Shown one piece after another: positions 22,301 to 32,606 of a stretch of DNA of 64,000 nucleotides; within the stretch, counting starts at the first letter, position 1; each line of letters begins with the position of its first letter. Position numbers and translations under genes: made by a program. Source of the stretch: Carnegiea gigantea (taxonomy: Eukaryota > Streptophyta > Magnoliopsida > Caryophyllales > Cactaceae); NCBI GenBank assembly GCA_029747015.1, contig JAKOGI010002224.1, positions 1 to 64,000 of the forward strand, in the 5' to 3' direction. Below the pieces are notes generated by a model. That model searched no databases. It worked only from the letters and a program-made list of their open reading frames with translations, and was not told the origin of the DNA.

Positions 22301-23659
22301 CAAACCCTTACCTTGGTTGAGCCATTGAATTGTGTAAGGATTTGGGTGAGGTGTGACCGGAATCTTGAGTTTGTCCACCATGGTTTTTGAGGTCACATTA
22401 GCACAACTTCCCCCATCGATGATGAGAGAACACACCTTGCCACTCACGGTGCACCTTGTATGGAAGATGCTCTCCCTTTGCTCCATGTTGTCTTGAGTAG
22501 CGATCCCACTTAGAGCCCTTCTAATCACTAGTAGTTCCCCTTCATCCGGGCCCTCTTCTACCTCTTCCAACATTTCAGCCATGTACACCTCCTTTTCTCC
22601 TCCATTCTTCTCTTCCTCAACCTCTAGCTCCTCTAAGGACTCTTGATATTCGGCTAGAGATACCATTCTCTTGTTTGGACATTCGGAAGCGTAATGTCCA
22701 TGACCTTGACAACGAAAGCATCGAACCTTGCTAGGGGGTTTTGGTGGTGGCTTGGATGGAGTTTGTGGGGGGGCTGTTTGAGGGGATTTCGGGTTTGGGG
22801 GTGGATAAGATTTTTGAGGAGTGAATGGGGGCTTTTGAAAGCCATAAGGCCGTGGGGTAGGCTTAGAGATGGGGTTATTGCCTTTGAGCTTCTTTTGTTT
22901 TTCTACCTTGTGAGCTAAAGTACTCAACTCATCAAGGGAGGTGTAGGGGTGTAACTCCACTACATGAGCAATTTGTTCATCAAGCCCACTCAAGTAACGA
23001 ATCAAGGTTTGGGAATCATCTTCCCTCAAATCACACTTTAGAAGAAGTTGTTCAAAGTCCCTAGTGTACTCCTCTACACTCTTTGAACCTTGTCGGAGGT
23101 GGTGGAGTTTAAGGAAATTCTCTTGAAGATAGTGTGGGCGTAAGAACTTGGCCATAAGTTTAGATTTCATTTGCTCCCAAGTCTTTATCTTACTTTTCCC
23201 CTTTCTCACCCTCTTGGACACAACATTAGACCACCATATGGAAGCATATTTACGAAGTTTCAAGGCTACTAGCTTTACCTTTTTGCTTTCCGGAATGTCC
23301 TTGTATTCAAATACTCTTTCCACCGTTTGAAGCCAATCAAGGAAGATGTCCGGGTCTAGTTGTCCTTCGAACTCCGGAATGTCGACTTTAAAGTCTCCAA
23401 AGCTTCGTCCCCTGGACCTTTGATGTCGTTGGAACCTTGGTGCAAGCTCCCCTTCACTTGAGTCACTAATGGGGTTGCTTCCCTCGGAGTCATCCGAGTC
23501 TTGATGCTTGCTTGGACTCCCTGAACTCCATAAACCTCTCCTCTTCTCTTCCATAAGTTGCCCTAGTTGCTTTTGGAGATACTTTAGTTGAGCTTCTACC
23601 TCGGCTTTCTCCCTCAGGGCTTGCTCGGCCACTTGCTTGGGTGTGAGGCTAGAAGACAT
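19088..23659 (-). pseudogene. D2 gag-pol polyprotein, single premature stop
   Basis: 1524 codons in one frame from the MSSSLTPKQVAEQAL start at 23659 to the stop at 19088. Only TAA at 20264-20266 breaks it, in CSTC*LAKDH where D3 has Gln. Approximate residues: coiled coil 5-40, gag domain 90-270, zinc knuckle CFRCQGHGHYASEC 313-327, protease IIDGGS 413, RT 610-800 with YFDD near 760, RNase H ECDASG near 905 and TDHQALKF, integrase zinc finger 1090-1130, D-D-35-E core (LDFITGLP, VSDRDTKF, TDGQTEV) 1155-1255, and a C-terminal barrel and tail (TGNWPGFVHLLG) encoded in the 3' LTR. The stop lies just after the integrase zinc-finger cysteines, so a product would keep RT but lose the integrase core. 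The gag frame is also open upstream to 23902. Confidence 0.92.
19308..19320 (-). other. D2 polypurine tract
   Basis: AAGCTGGGGGGAA on the minus strand directly before TGATGGGG; it is inside the pol frame (QAGGNDG). Confidence 0.88.
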
Positions 23660-23930
23660 TTTGGCTTTGGAATGGAGAAAGAGTGTTTTGGGACGGGGAG
23701 AGGTTGGCACGGTCGTGTTAGGGGGCACGGCCTGACCGTGCTGAGCTGCTGGCAATGGGTGTCTGGACTGAAATGGTGGCACGGTCGTGCGTATATGGCA
23801 CGGTGTGCCCGTGCCAACTTTCTGGTTGGGCACGGCTGAGTTTTGTGGGGGTTGTGTTTTGGGCTGTTTTGTGAGCTTGGTGTTTGGGATGTGTTTGGGC
23901 AAGGAAGCTTGGCCAAGAAAGATAGCCTAA
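23660..23930 (-). other. D2 leader with two dyad units
   Basis: Dyads at about 23706-23745 and 23778-23818. The gag frame is open through most of it. Confidence 0.72.
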
Positions 23931-23942
23931 GCTCTGATACCA
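23931..23942 (-). other. D2 primer-binding site (tRNA-iMet)
   Basis: Reverse complement TGGTATCAGAGC, 3 nt from the LTR edge. Confidence 0.9.
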
Positions 23943-23945
23943 ATT

Positions 23946-24066
23946 TAATGGAAGGTTGTAAGGAGAAGGAACCACTCACAACTTAACCTCAAAGTGGAAT
24001 TTAAGGCAAGAAGAAGGAAGAACAACAATGGAGTAGAAAATCAAGGGTTTGGATAGTCAAATAAAC
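23946..24066 (-). repeat. D2 5' LTR fragment (121 bp)
   Basis: Matches the terminal 120 bp of LTR D. The edge is TAATGG for TGATGG, a C-to-T change on the element strand. E1 cuts it at 24067, and the rest of this LTR is not found to the right of E1. Confidence 0.85.
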
Positions 24067-25402
24067 TGATGTATATGTGGGTGGTAAGTGAATCAAATCA
24101 AACTCAAATAAACCCAAATAAGAATTGATCCAAAGTAAAGAGAAAATGGAAGGTTGATTGAGATGGAATGAAAATAATAACAAAAAAGAACAAAGGATAA
24201 ACAAGACCTTGCACTTGAGATAATCCTTCACGGAGCCACTCAAGGACTTGATCTTGGGCAAATCCTCTTGTCTTCACCAAGGAATCACTCCAATTGGGAA
24301 AGAAAAGAGAACCTAGAACACCACTTGAACTTGCCAAAATTCAAGATATAGAACTAGGGATTTTGGAATACTTTTGAGAATCACACTCAAAGGTATTTGT
24401 ATTTCACTTGGGAAAGCTTACAACTCTGAATGATGAAATGTAACTACACAACCCACCTATTTATAGGCTAAACAAAGACAACCAAAAGACTTAAAAACTC
24501 CTAGTAATTAAAACTAGAAAATTGAAAAGACTTAGGAAAAATAAAAAGACTCATCATAAAAGGGGTGGGGGAGGTTATAAGGAATATTCTAGGATTTCTC
24601 AGCTGAATATCTCCATCTAGAAGCCTCCAAAACGTGCACAATATCAGCCACACAAATATATGTAACCGAAGACTCTTTATATTCCCAGCATTAATCCTTG
24701 CAACTGCCTCAACTTCAACAGAGCATAACTTCCAGAATACTTGGCCAAATCACGCGTTCTTGGGCTTGTTAGAAAGCCCTGGAAGTCTATTGTCCAGAAT
24801 GGGCTTATTTGCTCAATTTGGATAAGCGGTTTGAAAGTTATGGCCCAAACAATGCACCTATCTCAGACTGGACTGGATCAGCACAACGTATCTTTGAGTG
24901 ATATTTTGCCCAATCAAATGATGTCCAAATTAAACAAACTTGGGCTTATTTGAAAGCTGAAATCTTAAACTTCAAAAACCATGTGGAGCCTCAAGTTGTG
25001 GGACCACTTTAGTTAGGCCAAAAGTGCACACAAAAATCGGAAATTTCGGGATGAAGGCGGCATTACCTCTTCGGGCATGAACGCCAATTTTCGGCAAAGT
25101 TTTGCAACTTCTTTGACTTCTTGAAGCTTGAGTGAGTCCTCCTTGGGCTGAGCTTGATGGTCTTTGGGCTTCTCATGATGGTCTCCATCATTGAAATGCA
25201 AGATACTCTTGATCCCCATTTAGAAAACCCGTTGGAAAAAGGCACTTTGACGTTCAAATAGAACTCCATAAAGTGTCTTTTGTCATGAAATTCAAATATT
25301 GGAACCAAAGAGGAGCCTTGCCATGCATGAACTTGTTTGAAACTTACCTCCCTTGAAGTTGAGTTTAAAGAATGAAAATGATCCCCTTGAAAATATACAT
25401 CA
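24067..25402 (-). repeat. E1 3' LTR
   Basis: 1336 bp, TGATGTATATGTGG...ATATACATCA, with CCTATTTATA at 24456-24465 (TATAAATAGG on the element strand) as a promoter candidate. Confidence 0.9.
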
Positions 25403-25809
25403 ATCCCTCTCTCTTCGAAAAGAATTGTCCTCAATTCTTGTTGTGAATAAGGGCATTCTTCTTGACTCAAGAGTTCCTCAATTCCTTCAACAATCCCACA
25501 TAGCTCCAAATCGGACACTTGGAGTTCTTCAATTTCAAGCTCATCAAATCTTGGAGGTAGGCTCCAATTTACCTCATTATCTACTTCATTATAGGCATCA
25601 AAGATGGGAGGTAGATCAAAGTTAACGTCACTATTTTCTTGATAATGGCCATCTCCATTTAAGACAAATGGATAGCTAACTTTTTTTTCTTCCTTCATAG
25701 CAGCTTCCCATTCGGCCAAGGTGATGAATTCCTTGTTGGGGCAGTCCGAGAGTGCATGACCAAAGCCTTGACACTTAGAACACCTTTTAACGCTCATGCT
25801 AGAACTCAT
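25063..25809 (-). CDS. E1 short gag-derived ORF with zinc knuckle and LTR-encoded tail
   Basis: 248 codons, uninterrupted. It begins MSSSMSVKRCSKCQGFGHALSDC: a CX2CX4HX4C zinc knuckle within the first 25 residues, with no capsid domain before it. An acidic linker follows (NWSLPPRFDELEIEEL), also present in H1 gag. From about residue 137 the frame is inside the 3' LTR and encodes DVYFQGDHFHS, VHAWQGSSLVPIFEF and a Lys/Ser-rich end. It looks like an internally deleted gag that joined its start to the nucleic-acid-binding part. It may bind RNA; a function is not established. Confidence 0.7.
   Translation of the reverse strand: MSSSMSVKRCSKCQGFGHALSDCPNKEFITLAEWEAAMKEEKKVSYPFVLNGDGHYQENSDVNFDLPPIFDAYNEVDNEVNWSLPPRFDELEIEELQVSDLELCGIVEGIEELLSQEECPYSQQELRTILFEERGIDVYFQGDHFHSLNSTSREVSFKQVHAWQGSSLVPIFEFHDKRHFMEFYLNVKVPFSNGFSKWGSRVSCISMMETIMRSPKTIKLSPRRTHSSFKKSKKLQNFAENWRSCPKR
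25403..25418 (-). other. E1 polypurine tract
   Basis: Reverse complement GAAGAGAGAGGGAT directly before TGATGTATAT. Confidence 0.7.
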
Positions 25810-25884
25810 GGTAGGACCAGATGTGTATGAGACTGATTTGTGGATGTGTTTGGGTTTGAAAATTTGGTCAAGTAGGCAACCTAG

Positions 25885-25896
25885 GCTCTGATACCA
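25885..25896 (-). other. E1 primer-binding site (tRNA-iMet)
   Basis: Reverse complement TGGTATCAGAGC. The leader (25810-25884) is about 75 nt and lacks the GC dyad. Confidence 0.9.
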
Positions 25897-25898
25897 AT

Positions 25899-27227
25899 TG
25901 ATGTATATGTGGGTGGTAAGTGAACCAAATCAAACTCAAATAAACCCAAATAAGAATTGATCCAAAGTAAAGAGAAAATGGAAGGTTGATTAAGATGGAA
26001 TGAAAATAATAACAAAAAAGAACAAAGGATAAACAAGACCTTGCACTTGAGATAATCCTTCACGGAGCCACTCAAGGACTTGATCTTGGGCAAATCCTCT
26101 TGTCTTCACCAAGGAATCACTCCAATTGGGAAAGAAAAGAGAACCTAGAACACCACTTGAACTTGCCGAAATTCAAGATATAGAACTAGGGATTTTGGAA
26201 TACTTTTGAGAATCACACTCAAAGGTATTTGTATTTCACTTGGGAAAGCTTACAACTCTGAATGATGAAATGCAACTACACCCCCCTTTTATAGGCTAGG
26301 CAAAGACAATCAAAAGACTTAAAAACTCCTAGTAATTAAAAACTAGAAATGAAAAGACTTAGGAAAAATAAAAAGACTCATCATAAAAGGGGTAGGGGAG
26401 GTTATAAGGAATATTCTAGGATTTCTCAGCTGAATATCTCCATCTAGAAGCCTCCAAAACGTGCACAATATCAGCCACACAAATACATGTAACCGAAGAC
26501 TCTTCATTTTCCCAGAATTAATCCTTACAGCTGCCTCAACTTCAACCGAGTATATCTTCCAGAATACTTGGCCAAATCACGCGTTCTTGGCTTGTTAGAA
26601 AGCCCTGGAAGTCTATTTTCCAGAATGGGCTTATTTGCTCAATTTGGATAAGCGGTTTGAAAGTTATAGCCCAAACAATGCACCTATCTCAGACTGGACT
26701 GGATCAGCATAACGTATCTTTGAGTGATATTTTGCCCAATCAAATGACGTCCAAATTAAACAAACTTGGGCTTATTTGAAGCTGAAATCTTAAACTTCAA
26801 AACCATGTGGAGCCTCAAGTTGTGGGACCACTTTAGTTAGGCCAAAAGTGCACACAAAAATCGGGAAATTTCGGGATGAACGCGGCATTACCTCTTCGGG
26901 CATGAACGCCAATTTCCGGCAAAGTTTTGCAACTTCTTTGACTTCTTGAAGCTTGAGTGAGTCCTCCTTGGGCTGAGCTTGATGGTCCTTGGGCTTCTCA
27001 TGATGGTCTCCATCATTGAAATGCAAGGTACTCTTGATCCCCATTTGGAAAACCCGTTTGAAAAAGGCACTTTGACGTTCAAATAGAACTCCATAAAGTG
27101 TCTTTTGTCATGAAATTCAAATATTGGAACCAAAGAGGAGCCTTGCCATGCATGAACTTGTTTGAAACTTACCTCCCTTGAAGTTGAGTTTAAAGAATGA
27201 AAATGATCCCCTTGAAAATATACATCA
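25899..27227 (-). repeat. E1 5' LTR
   Basis: 1329 bp, nearly the same sequence as 24067-25402, indicating a recent element or recent gene conversion. Small differences are visible, for example in the cluster of C residues near 26281. Confidence 0.92.
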
Positions 27228-28408
27228 CAAACTTTTCCTTGAATAGTGCACCTTGTGTGGAAAATCGCCTCTCTTTGCTCCAAGCCTTCTTGAGTAGCAA
27301 ATCCACTCAATGCTCGCCTAATGACAAGCAACTCACCTTCATCGGGGCCTATGATAACCTCTTCTTCTTTTTCTTCCAAGCTTTCCTCTTCTTCATGTTC
27401 ATGCTCCTCAAAAGAAGCTTGGTACTCAGCCAGGGAAACAATCCTCTTGTTAGGACAATCAGATGCAAAATGTCCCATACCTTGACAACGGAAACACCGA
27501 ACTTGGTCTTTTGGCCGTGAGGGCACTTTTGTGGGAGGTGGAGGGGTGATGGGAGGGACACTTTTGGCGGGTGAGGGGGTTTGAATTTGTGGGGGAAAGT
27601 AAGGTGGTTCTTGAGAAAAAGGACGGGAAGGAGTCTTGGAAAAGATGCTCTTTTCCTTAGTCTTCTTTTGTTGCTCTACCTTATAGGCTAGAGAACTCAA
27701 GTCATCAAGGGATGAATATGGTTGCAATTCAACAATATGAGCAATAGACTCATCAAGTCCGGTTAAGTATCTTACCAAGGTTTGAGAGTCATCTTCTTTC
27801 AAGTCGCATTTGAGTAGGAGTTGTTCAAACTCCCGAGTGTACTCCTCTACACTTTTTGATCCTTGCTTTAGGCGGTGGAGTTTCAGATAATTATCTTGCA
27901 CATAGTGTGAGGGAAGAAACTTGGCCTTAAGCTTTTCTTTCATTTTGGCCCAAGTTATGATTTTTCCCTTTCCATTCCTTGCTCTTTTATCTCCAAGATT
28001 AGCCCACCAAATTGAAGCATATTTTCTGAGTTTAAGGGCTATAAGTTTTACCTTCTTGTCCTCCGGGATGTCCTCGTACTCAAAAATTCGCTCAATGGTA
28101 TGCAACCAATCGAGGAATAAATCCGGGTCAAGTTGACCTTCAAATTCGGGGATGTCAATTCGGACACCACCGATATTGCCTCCTTGCTTTCGTCTCCTTG
28201 GGGCTTCCTCATCACTTGAATTGGCACGGGAGTGAAGGACTTCCTCTTCAGATTCGACCACCAATTCGTGAGGGTGAGAGGGTGTGGGGCTATGAACCCA
28301 CCTTCTTTTCTCCTCTAAGAGTTGGCCAAGTTGTGTCCGGAGATATGTAACCTGGGATTCCAACTCCTCTACTCTTGCTTGATCGCTTCTAGTAGACTTA
28401 GCAGACAT
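26888..28408 (-). pseudogene. Element I gag-protease, fused to E1 LTR tail
   Basis: 506 codons open. MSAKSTRSDQARVEELESQ starts a coiled coil, followed by the gag domain (VRIDIPEFEGQLDPDLFLDW ... KYASIWWANL ... EEYTREFEQLLLKCDL), a Pro-rich linker, the zinc knuckle CFRCQGMGHFASDC, an acidic stretch, and the block before the protease (HTRCTIQGKVC). At 27228 the frame passes into the E1 LTR and reads its tail (DVYFQGDHFHS ...). No stop or frameshift is visible in the gag part, so capsid could still be made, but there is no protease active site. Confidence 0.85.
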
Positions 28409-28753
28409 GTTGAAGTGCTTTGGGGAAAGAAAATGCTACGGGGGAAGGTGGCACGGGCGTGCAGTGAGGCACGAGGCGGCCGTGCTTTGCTTCGACTTGT
28501 GAAATGCAGGTTTTGAAAGTGGCACGGTCGTGCTCCTTGGCACGGGTTGACCGTGCCGAAGTGCTAGATGGGATGCAGTTGGCGTGTGGCTGGGAAGAAG
28601 GGTGGCACGGTCGTGCGTATTGGCACGGGGTGACCGTGCTGCTCTTCTGGCCGACGAAAAACCGTGGGCACGGTTTTGGTATTTTTGTGGGGGAAATGTG
28701 TTTGGGTGTTTGGAAGGGTGTTGGGCAGCAAGCTTAGGCCTAGGGAAGCCTTG
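28409..28753 (-). other. Element I leader, A-like, three dyad units
   Basis: Dyads at about 28449-28485, 28519-28560 and 28603-28641. The 70 bp next to the primer-binding site are almost identical to the A1 leader (GGAAGGGTGTTGGGCAGC ...), although the LTR is of type B. Confidence 0.75.
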
Positions 28754-28765
28754 GCTCTGATACCA
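28754..28765 (-). other. Element I primer-binding site (tRNA-iMet)
   Basis: Reverse complement TGGTATCAGAGC, 2 nt from the LTR edge at 28768. Confidence 0.9.
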
Positions 28766-28767
28766 AA

Positions 28768-29946
28768 TGATGTATATGTGGGTGGTAAGTGAACCAAATC
28801 AAACTCAAACAAATTCCAAACAAGAATCAAGGTATGGAAGATTGATTGAGATGGATCGAAGAATAATAACAAAAGAGGACAAAGGGATAAACAAGACCTT
28901 GCACTTGAGATAATCCTTCACGGAGCCACTCAAGGACTTGATCTTGGGCAAATTCTCTTGTCTTCACCAAGGAATCACTCCAATTGGAAAAGGAAGAGAA
29001 CCTAGAACACCACTTGAACTTGCCAAAATTCAAGATATAGAACTAGGGATTTGGAATACTTTTGAGAATCACACTCAAAGGTAATTATATTTCACTTTGG
29101 GAAAGCTTACCACTCTGAATTCAAATGCAACTACATAACCCACCTATTTATAGGCTAAACAAAGATAACCAAAAGACTTAAAAACTCCTAGCAATTAAAA
29201 ATAGAAAATTGAAAAGGCTTGGAAAATGGAAAAGACTCAACGTAAAGGGGTGGGGGAGGTTACAAAGAATATTCTAGGCTTCCAATCAGCTGAAGACATC
29301 CATCTAGAACACTCCAAGTCGTGCATGATGTCATCCACATGATGTCATGTAACCAAAGTCTCTTCATTTGCCCAGCATTTAATCCTTGCAGTAGCCTCCA
29401 CTTCAACTGAGCATAACTCTCAGCACGCACGTCCAAATCAGGTGATTCTGGGCTTGTTAGAAATCCCTGGAAATCTATTTTCCATAATGGGCTCATTTTC
29501 TCAATTTGGATAAGTAGATCAAAAGTTATGGTCCGAACATTACACCTATATCAGAACTGGACTGGAGCAGGACAACTTCCCTTTGAGTGCTATTTTGCCC
29601 AATCAAATGACGTCCAAATTAAATAAAATTGGGCTTATTTTAAAGCTGACATCTTAAGCTTCAAAACCATGTGGCCCCTCAAGTTGTGGGTCCACTTGAG
29701 CTAGTCCAAAAAATGAGCACAAAAAAAATTACCTTCCGCAGGGATGAATCGGGCACCAATTCTTCCGGAAGGAATATGAGTTTTATCCAGATTTTCGCCA
29801 CTTGCTTGACTTCTTCATGGTGTCTAAAGTCCTTAAACTCACATAATAAGAGAAAATATGAGAGTTCCCATGCACGCTCTTGTTTGACACTTTTCTTCTT
29901 GGAAGTTGACCTTAAATAAAAGTGATGCATATGGGAATATGCATCA
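28768..29946 (-). repeat. Element I 5' LTR (B-II subtype, 1179 bp)
   Basis: Ends TGATGTATATG and ATATGCATCA. It groups with the array LTRs (38648-44193) by a shared tail (AWELSYFLLLCEFKDF) and not with B1/B2/B3. Confidence 0.88.
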
Positions 29947-30393
29947 CCTTAGCTCAACTTTAAGGCCATGATTTGATAAATATTTAGGTGCCTTTTCATG
30001 CCTTAAAGTTTGACAAAAGTTGGAGTTGAATAGGTCAGCCAATCGTCCCCTTAATTCAGGCTGTGCTGGATTGCGCCCTGCAGTGCACTGTCTTCGGTTT
30101 TGGCTTGGTTGACTGACCAAGTGGACTCCAAATGCCTTGCTAAAGGTCTTGTTGGATAGCTAAGATCTTAAGCTTCAAGGGGGTGGTGCGTGCAGGAAAT
30201 TTCCCCTTCTACATTTTGCTCCAACAAGGAAACAAAACCGGGCCAGAAACGGTATGAACTGGACAGTTCGATTTCTTCTTTGTGCATGTGATTTCTGACT
30301 AAGGCATGAACTTCTTTAGCCTCCTTGGACTCCTTAGCAGGGGAGGGATCATTGGCAATGGTTTTGGAAGGTTTGGTTGGATGGTCCCCATCA
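29947..30393 (-). repeat. C1 3' LTR (447 bp remaining)
   Basis: Matches 44903-45355 of the 5' LTR. The outer part was displaced by element I and is missing. Confidence 0.9.
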
Positions 30394-32606
30394 TCCCCCC
30401 CCGCTGAGTTGGAGTTTGGCCTCAAACTTGGGATTTCTTCATTCTCTTCAAAGTATGGACTGAGGTCAGCCACATTGAAGGTGGCAGAGACCCCGTACTC
30501 ACCGGGAAAGCCGACCTTGTAGGCATTAGGCCCGACCTTCTCCAATACCTCAAAGGGGCCATCCGATCTCGGCATGATTTTGGACTTGCGTTTGCTTGGA
30601 AACCTTTCCTTCCTCTAGTGGATCCACACTAAGTCTCCTGGTTGGAAATGGGCCTCCCTCTTGTGCTTGTTGGCTTGGTGCATGGCCTGGGCATTAGCCT
30701 TCTCAATCCTTTCCCGGACTTGAGCATGAAGGTCTTTGATCTCTTTGGCCCTTTTCTCGGCCTCCCAACTAAACTTGTTAGGTGTAGGAATGGGAGTGAA
30801 GTCCAAGGGTGTTTTTGGATTGTATCCATAGACCACTTGAAAGGGGGAGAGGTGGGTGGCTTTGCTTGGTGCTCGATTGAAAGCAAACTCCGCATGGGCC
30901 AAGAGTTCATCCCAAGCCTTGAGGTTCTTCTTCACAAGTACCCGAAGCAAGGTTCCCAAAGTCCGGTTAGTCACCTCGGTTTGGCCATCGGTTTGGGAGT
31001 GACAAGTGGTACTGAACTTGAGGTGTGTCCCCATCTTTCTCCAAAGCGTGAGCCAAAAGTGACTAAGGAACTTAGTGTCCCTATCCGAAACCATACTTTT
31101 GGGGATGCCATGTAGTCTCACAATCTCCTTGAAGTAGAGATTGGCTATGTGGGTGGCATCATGGGTGGTGTGATAAGAAACAAAGTGGGCCATTTTGGAG
31201 AATCGGTCCACCACCACCATGATGGAGTCCTTGCTTCTTTGAGTGCGAGGCAAACCCGTGATGAAGTCCAAACTAATGTCTTCCCATGGGGCTAAAGGCA
31301 CGGGCAAAGGAGAGTAGAGACCGTGGGGAAGGACATGGCTCTTAGCCATGTGGCAAATTGAACACCTTTTGATAAAGTGTTCCACATCTTTAGCCATCTT
31401 CGGCCAATAATAATGCTCCTTGAGCATTGAACAAGTCTTCTCCACCCCAAAGTGACCGGATAGAGCACCACTATGAAGCTCTTGAATTAGTAACTCCCTA
31501 AACCCACACTTGGGGATGCAAAGCCGTGACCCCTTGAAGAGGAACCCCTCTAGGACATGGAAGAGGCCGTAGGGGTGGTTGGCACATTTGACATAGATCT
31601 CTTTGAAGTCCTCATCATTAGTGTACATCCCTTTGACAATTTCAAACCCAAGTACCTTGGATTCTTGGACCGAGAGGAGAAAGTATCTCCTAGAGAGTGC
31701 ATCCGCTCCCTTGTTTAGCTTGCCGGCCTTGTGATGTATCATGAAGTTGAATGCTTGGAGGTACTCAACCCACTTAGCATGGCAGGGGTTGAGGTTATGT
31801 TGCCCTTGAATGAACTTGAGGGCTTCATGGTCCGAATGTAAAATGAATTCGGCCCCTACTAGATAGTGCCTCCAATGTTCCAAAGCTCGAACTATTGCAT
31901 AGAACTCTTTATCATAGGTGGAGTACTTCTTCTTGGAGTCATTCAACTTCTCACTAAAGAACGCAATGGGCCATTTTTCTTGAGATAAAACAGCCCCGAT
32001 GCCCACTCCGGAGGCATCACACTCCACCTCAAAGACCTTGGAGAAGCTTGGTAGTGCTAGGATAGGAGCACTTGTGAGCCTCCTCTTGATTTCCTCAAAG
32101 GCTAATTGGGCTTGTTCATTCCACTCAAAGGTCTTTCCCTTGATGACCTCGGTCATGGGAGCGACAATAGAGCTAAAATCCTTCACAAATCTCCTACAAA
32201 AGGAAGCCAAACCATGGAAGCTTCGGACTTGTTGTTCGAGGCGGGAGTCGGCCACTCACGGATGGCCTTGACCTTGTCTTCATCAACATGGATGCCTTGA
32301 GCCAAAACCACATAACCCAAGAAGATAACTTGGGGGCTGAAGAAATGACATTTCTCAAGATTACCATAGAGCTTTTCTTGAGCCAAAATGCTCAAGACTT
32401 GGTGAAGGTGGCTTGCATGCTCTTGCTCATCCCGGCTATACACAAGAATGTCATCGAAATAGACGACAACAAACTTGCCTATGACCGGCCTGAGAACCTC
32501 ATTCATAAGTCTCATGAAAGTGCTTGGTGCATTAGTCAAGCCAAATGGCATGACCAACCACTCATATAGGCCTCCCTTGGTCTTGAAGGCCGTCTTCCAT
32601 TCATCC
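30168..32606 (-). pseudogene. C1 pol, second half: RT end, RNase H, integrase
   Basis: RT from [12 protein letters not shown] through YFDDILVYS (32606-32240), a frame break near 32235, RNase H ([28 protein letters not shown]), integrase zinc finger (HFGVEKTCSML ... CSICHMAK), and a D-D-35-E core (LDFITGLPR, VSDRDTKF, TDGQTEVTNRT). A TAG stop at about 30615-30617 (WIH*RKERF) precedes the C-terminal barrel. The tail in the LTR ends WPGFVSLLEQ. The first half of pol continues at 36311 beyond B1. Confidence 0.88.
30394..30407 (-). other. C1 polypurine tract
   Basis: Reverse complement CAGCGGGGGGGGGA before TGATGGGG; inside the pol frame (SAGGDDG). Confidence 0.8.

Larger units (their letters stand above)
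18507..24066 (-). mobile_element. Element D2: CRM-type, near-complete coding capacity
   Basis: A minus-strand autonomous element with partial 3' LTR (18507-19307), polypurine tract, full gag-pol with one stop codon, leader, primer-binding site and the first 121 bp of the 5' LTR. Both LTRs have been cut by E-type elements (H1 on the left, E1 on the right). It is the best template in the window for the autonomous protein. Confidence 0.9.
24067..27227 (-). mobile_element. Element E1: 3.2-kb mini-element with zinc-knuckle-only ORF
   Basis: Two E LTRs (24067-25402 and 25899-27227) enclose only 496 bp. Primer-binding site and polypurine tract are present. The left flank is LTR of D2 and the right flank is protease coding sequence of element I. 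The flanking pentamers TAAAC and CAAAC differ, so the two ends probably come from two different insertions joined by recombination. Confidence 0.85.
27228..29946 (-). mobile_element. Element I: autonomous-type gag-PR with a B-type LTR, 3' part lost
   Basis: Minus strand: B-type 5' LTR (28768-29946), primer-binding site, an A-like leader, gag of the C/D type and the start of protease, where E1 has inserted. It lies in the C1 3' LTR (right flank CCTTA). pol and its own 3' LTR are missing. The mixture suggests a recombinant that may have been a helper for B elements. Confidence 0.8.

Noticed and set aside
22405..22425. Protease with D-G-G read as a dead active site
   Set aside because: All proteases in the window, from several families, have the same IIDGGS, so it is a lineage trait.
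24062..27232. TAAAC/CAAAC as a normal E1 target duplication
   Set aside because: One mismatch, and the flanks belong to different elements.
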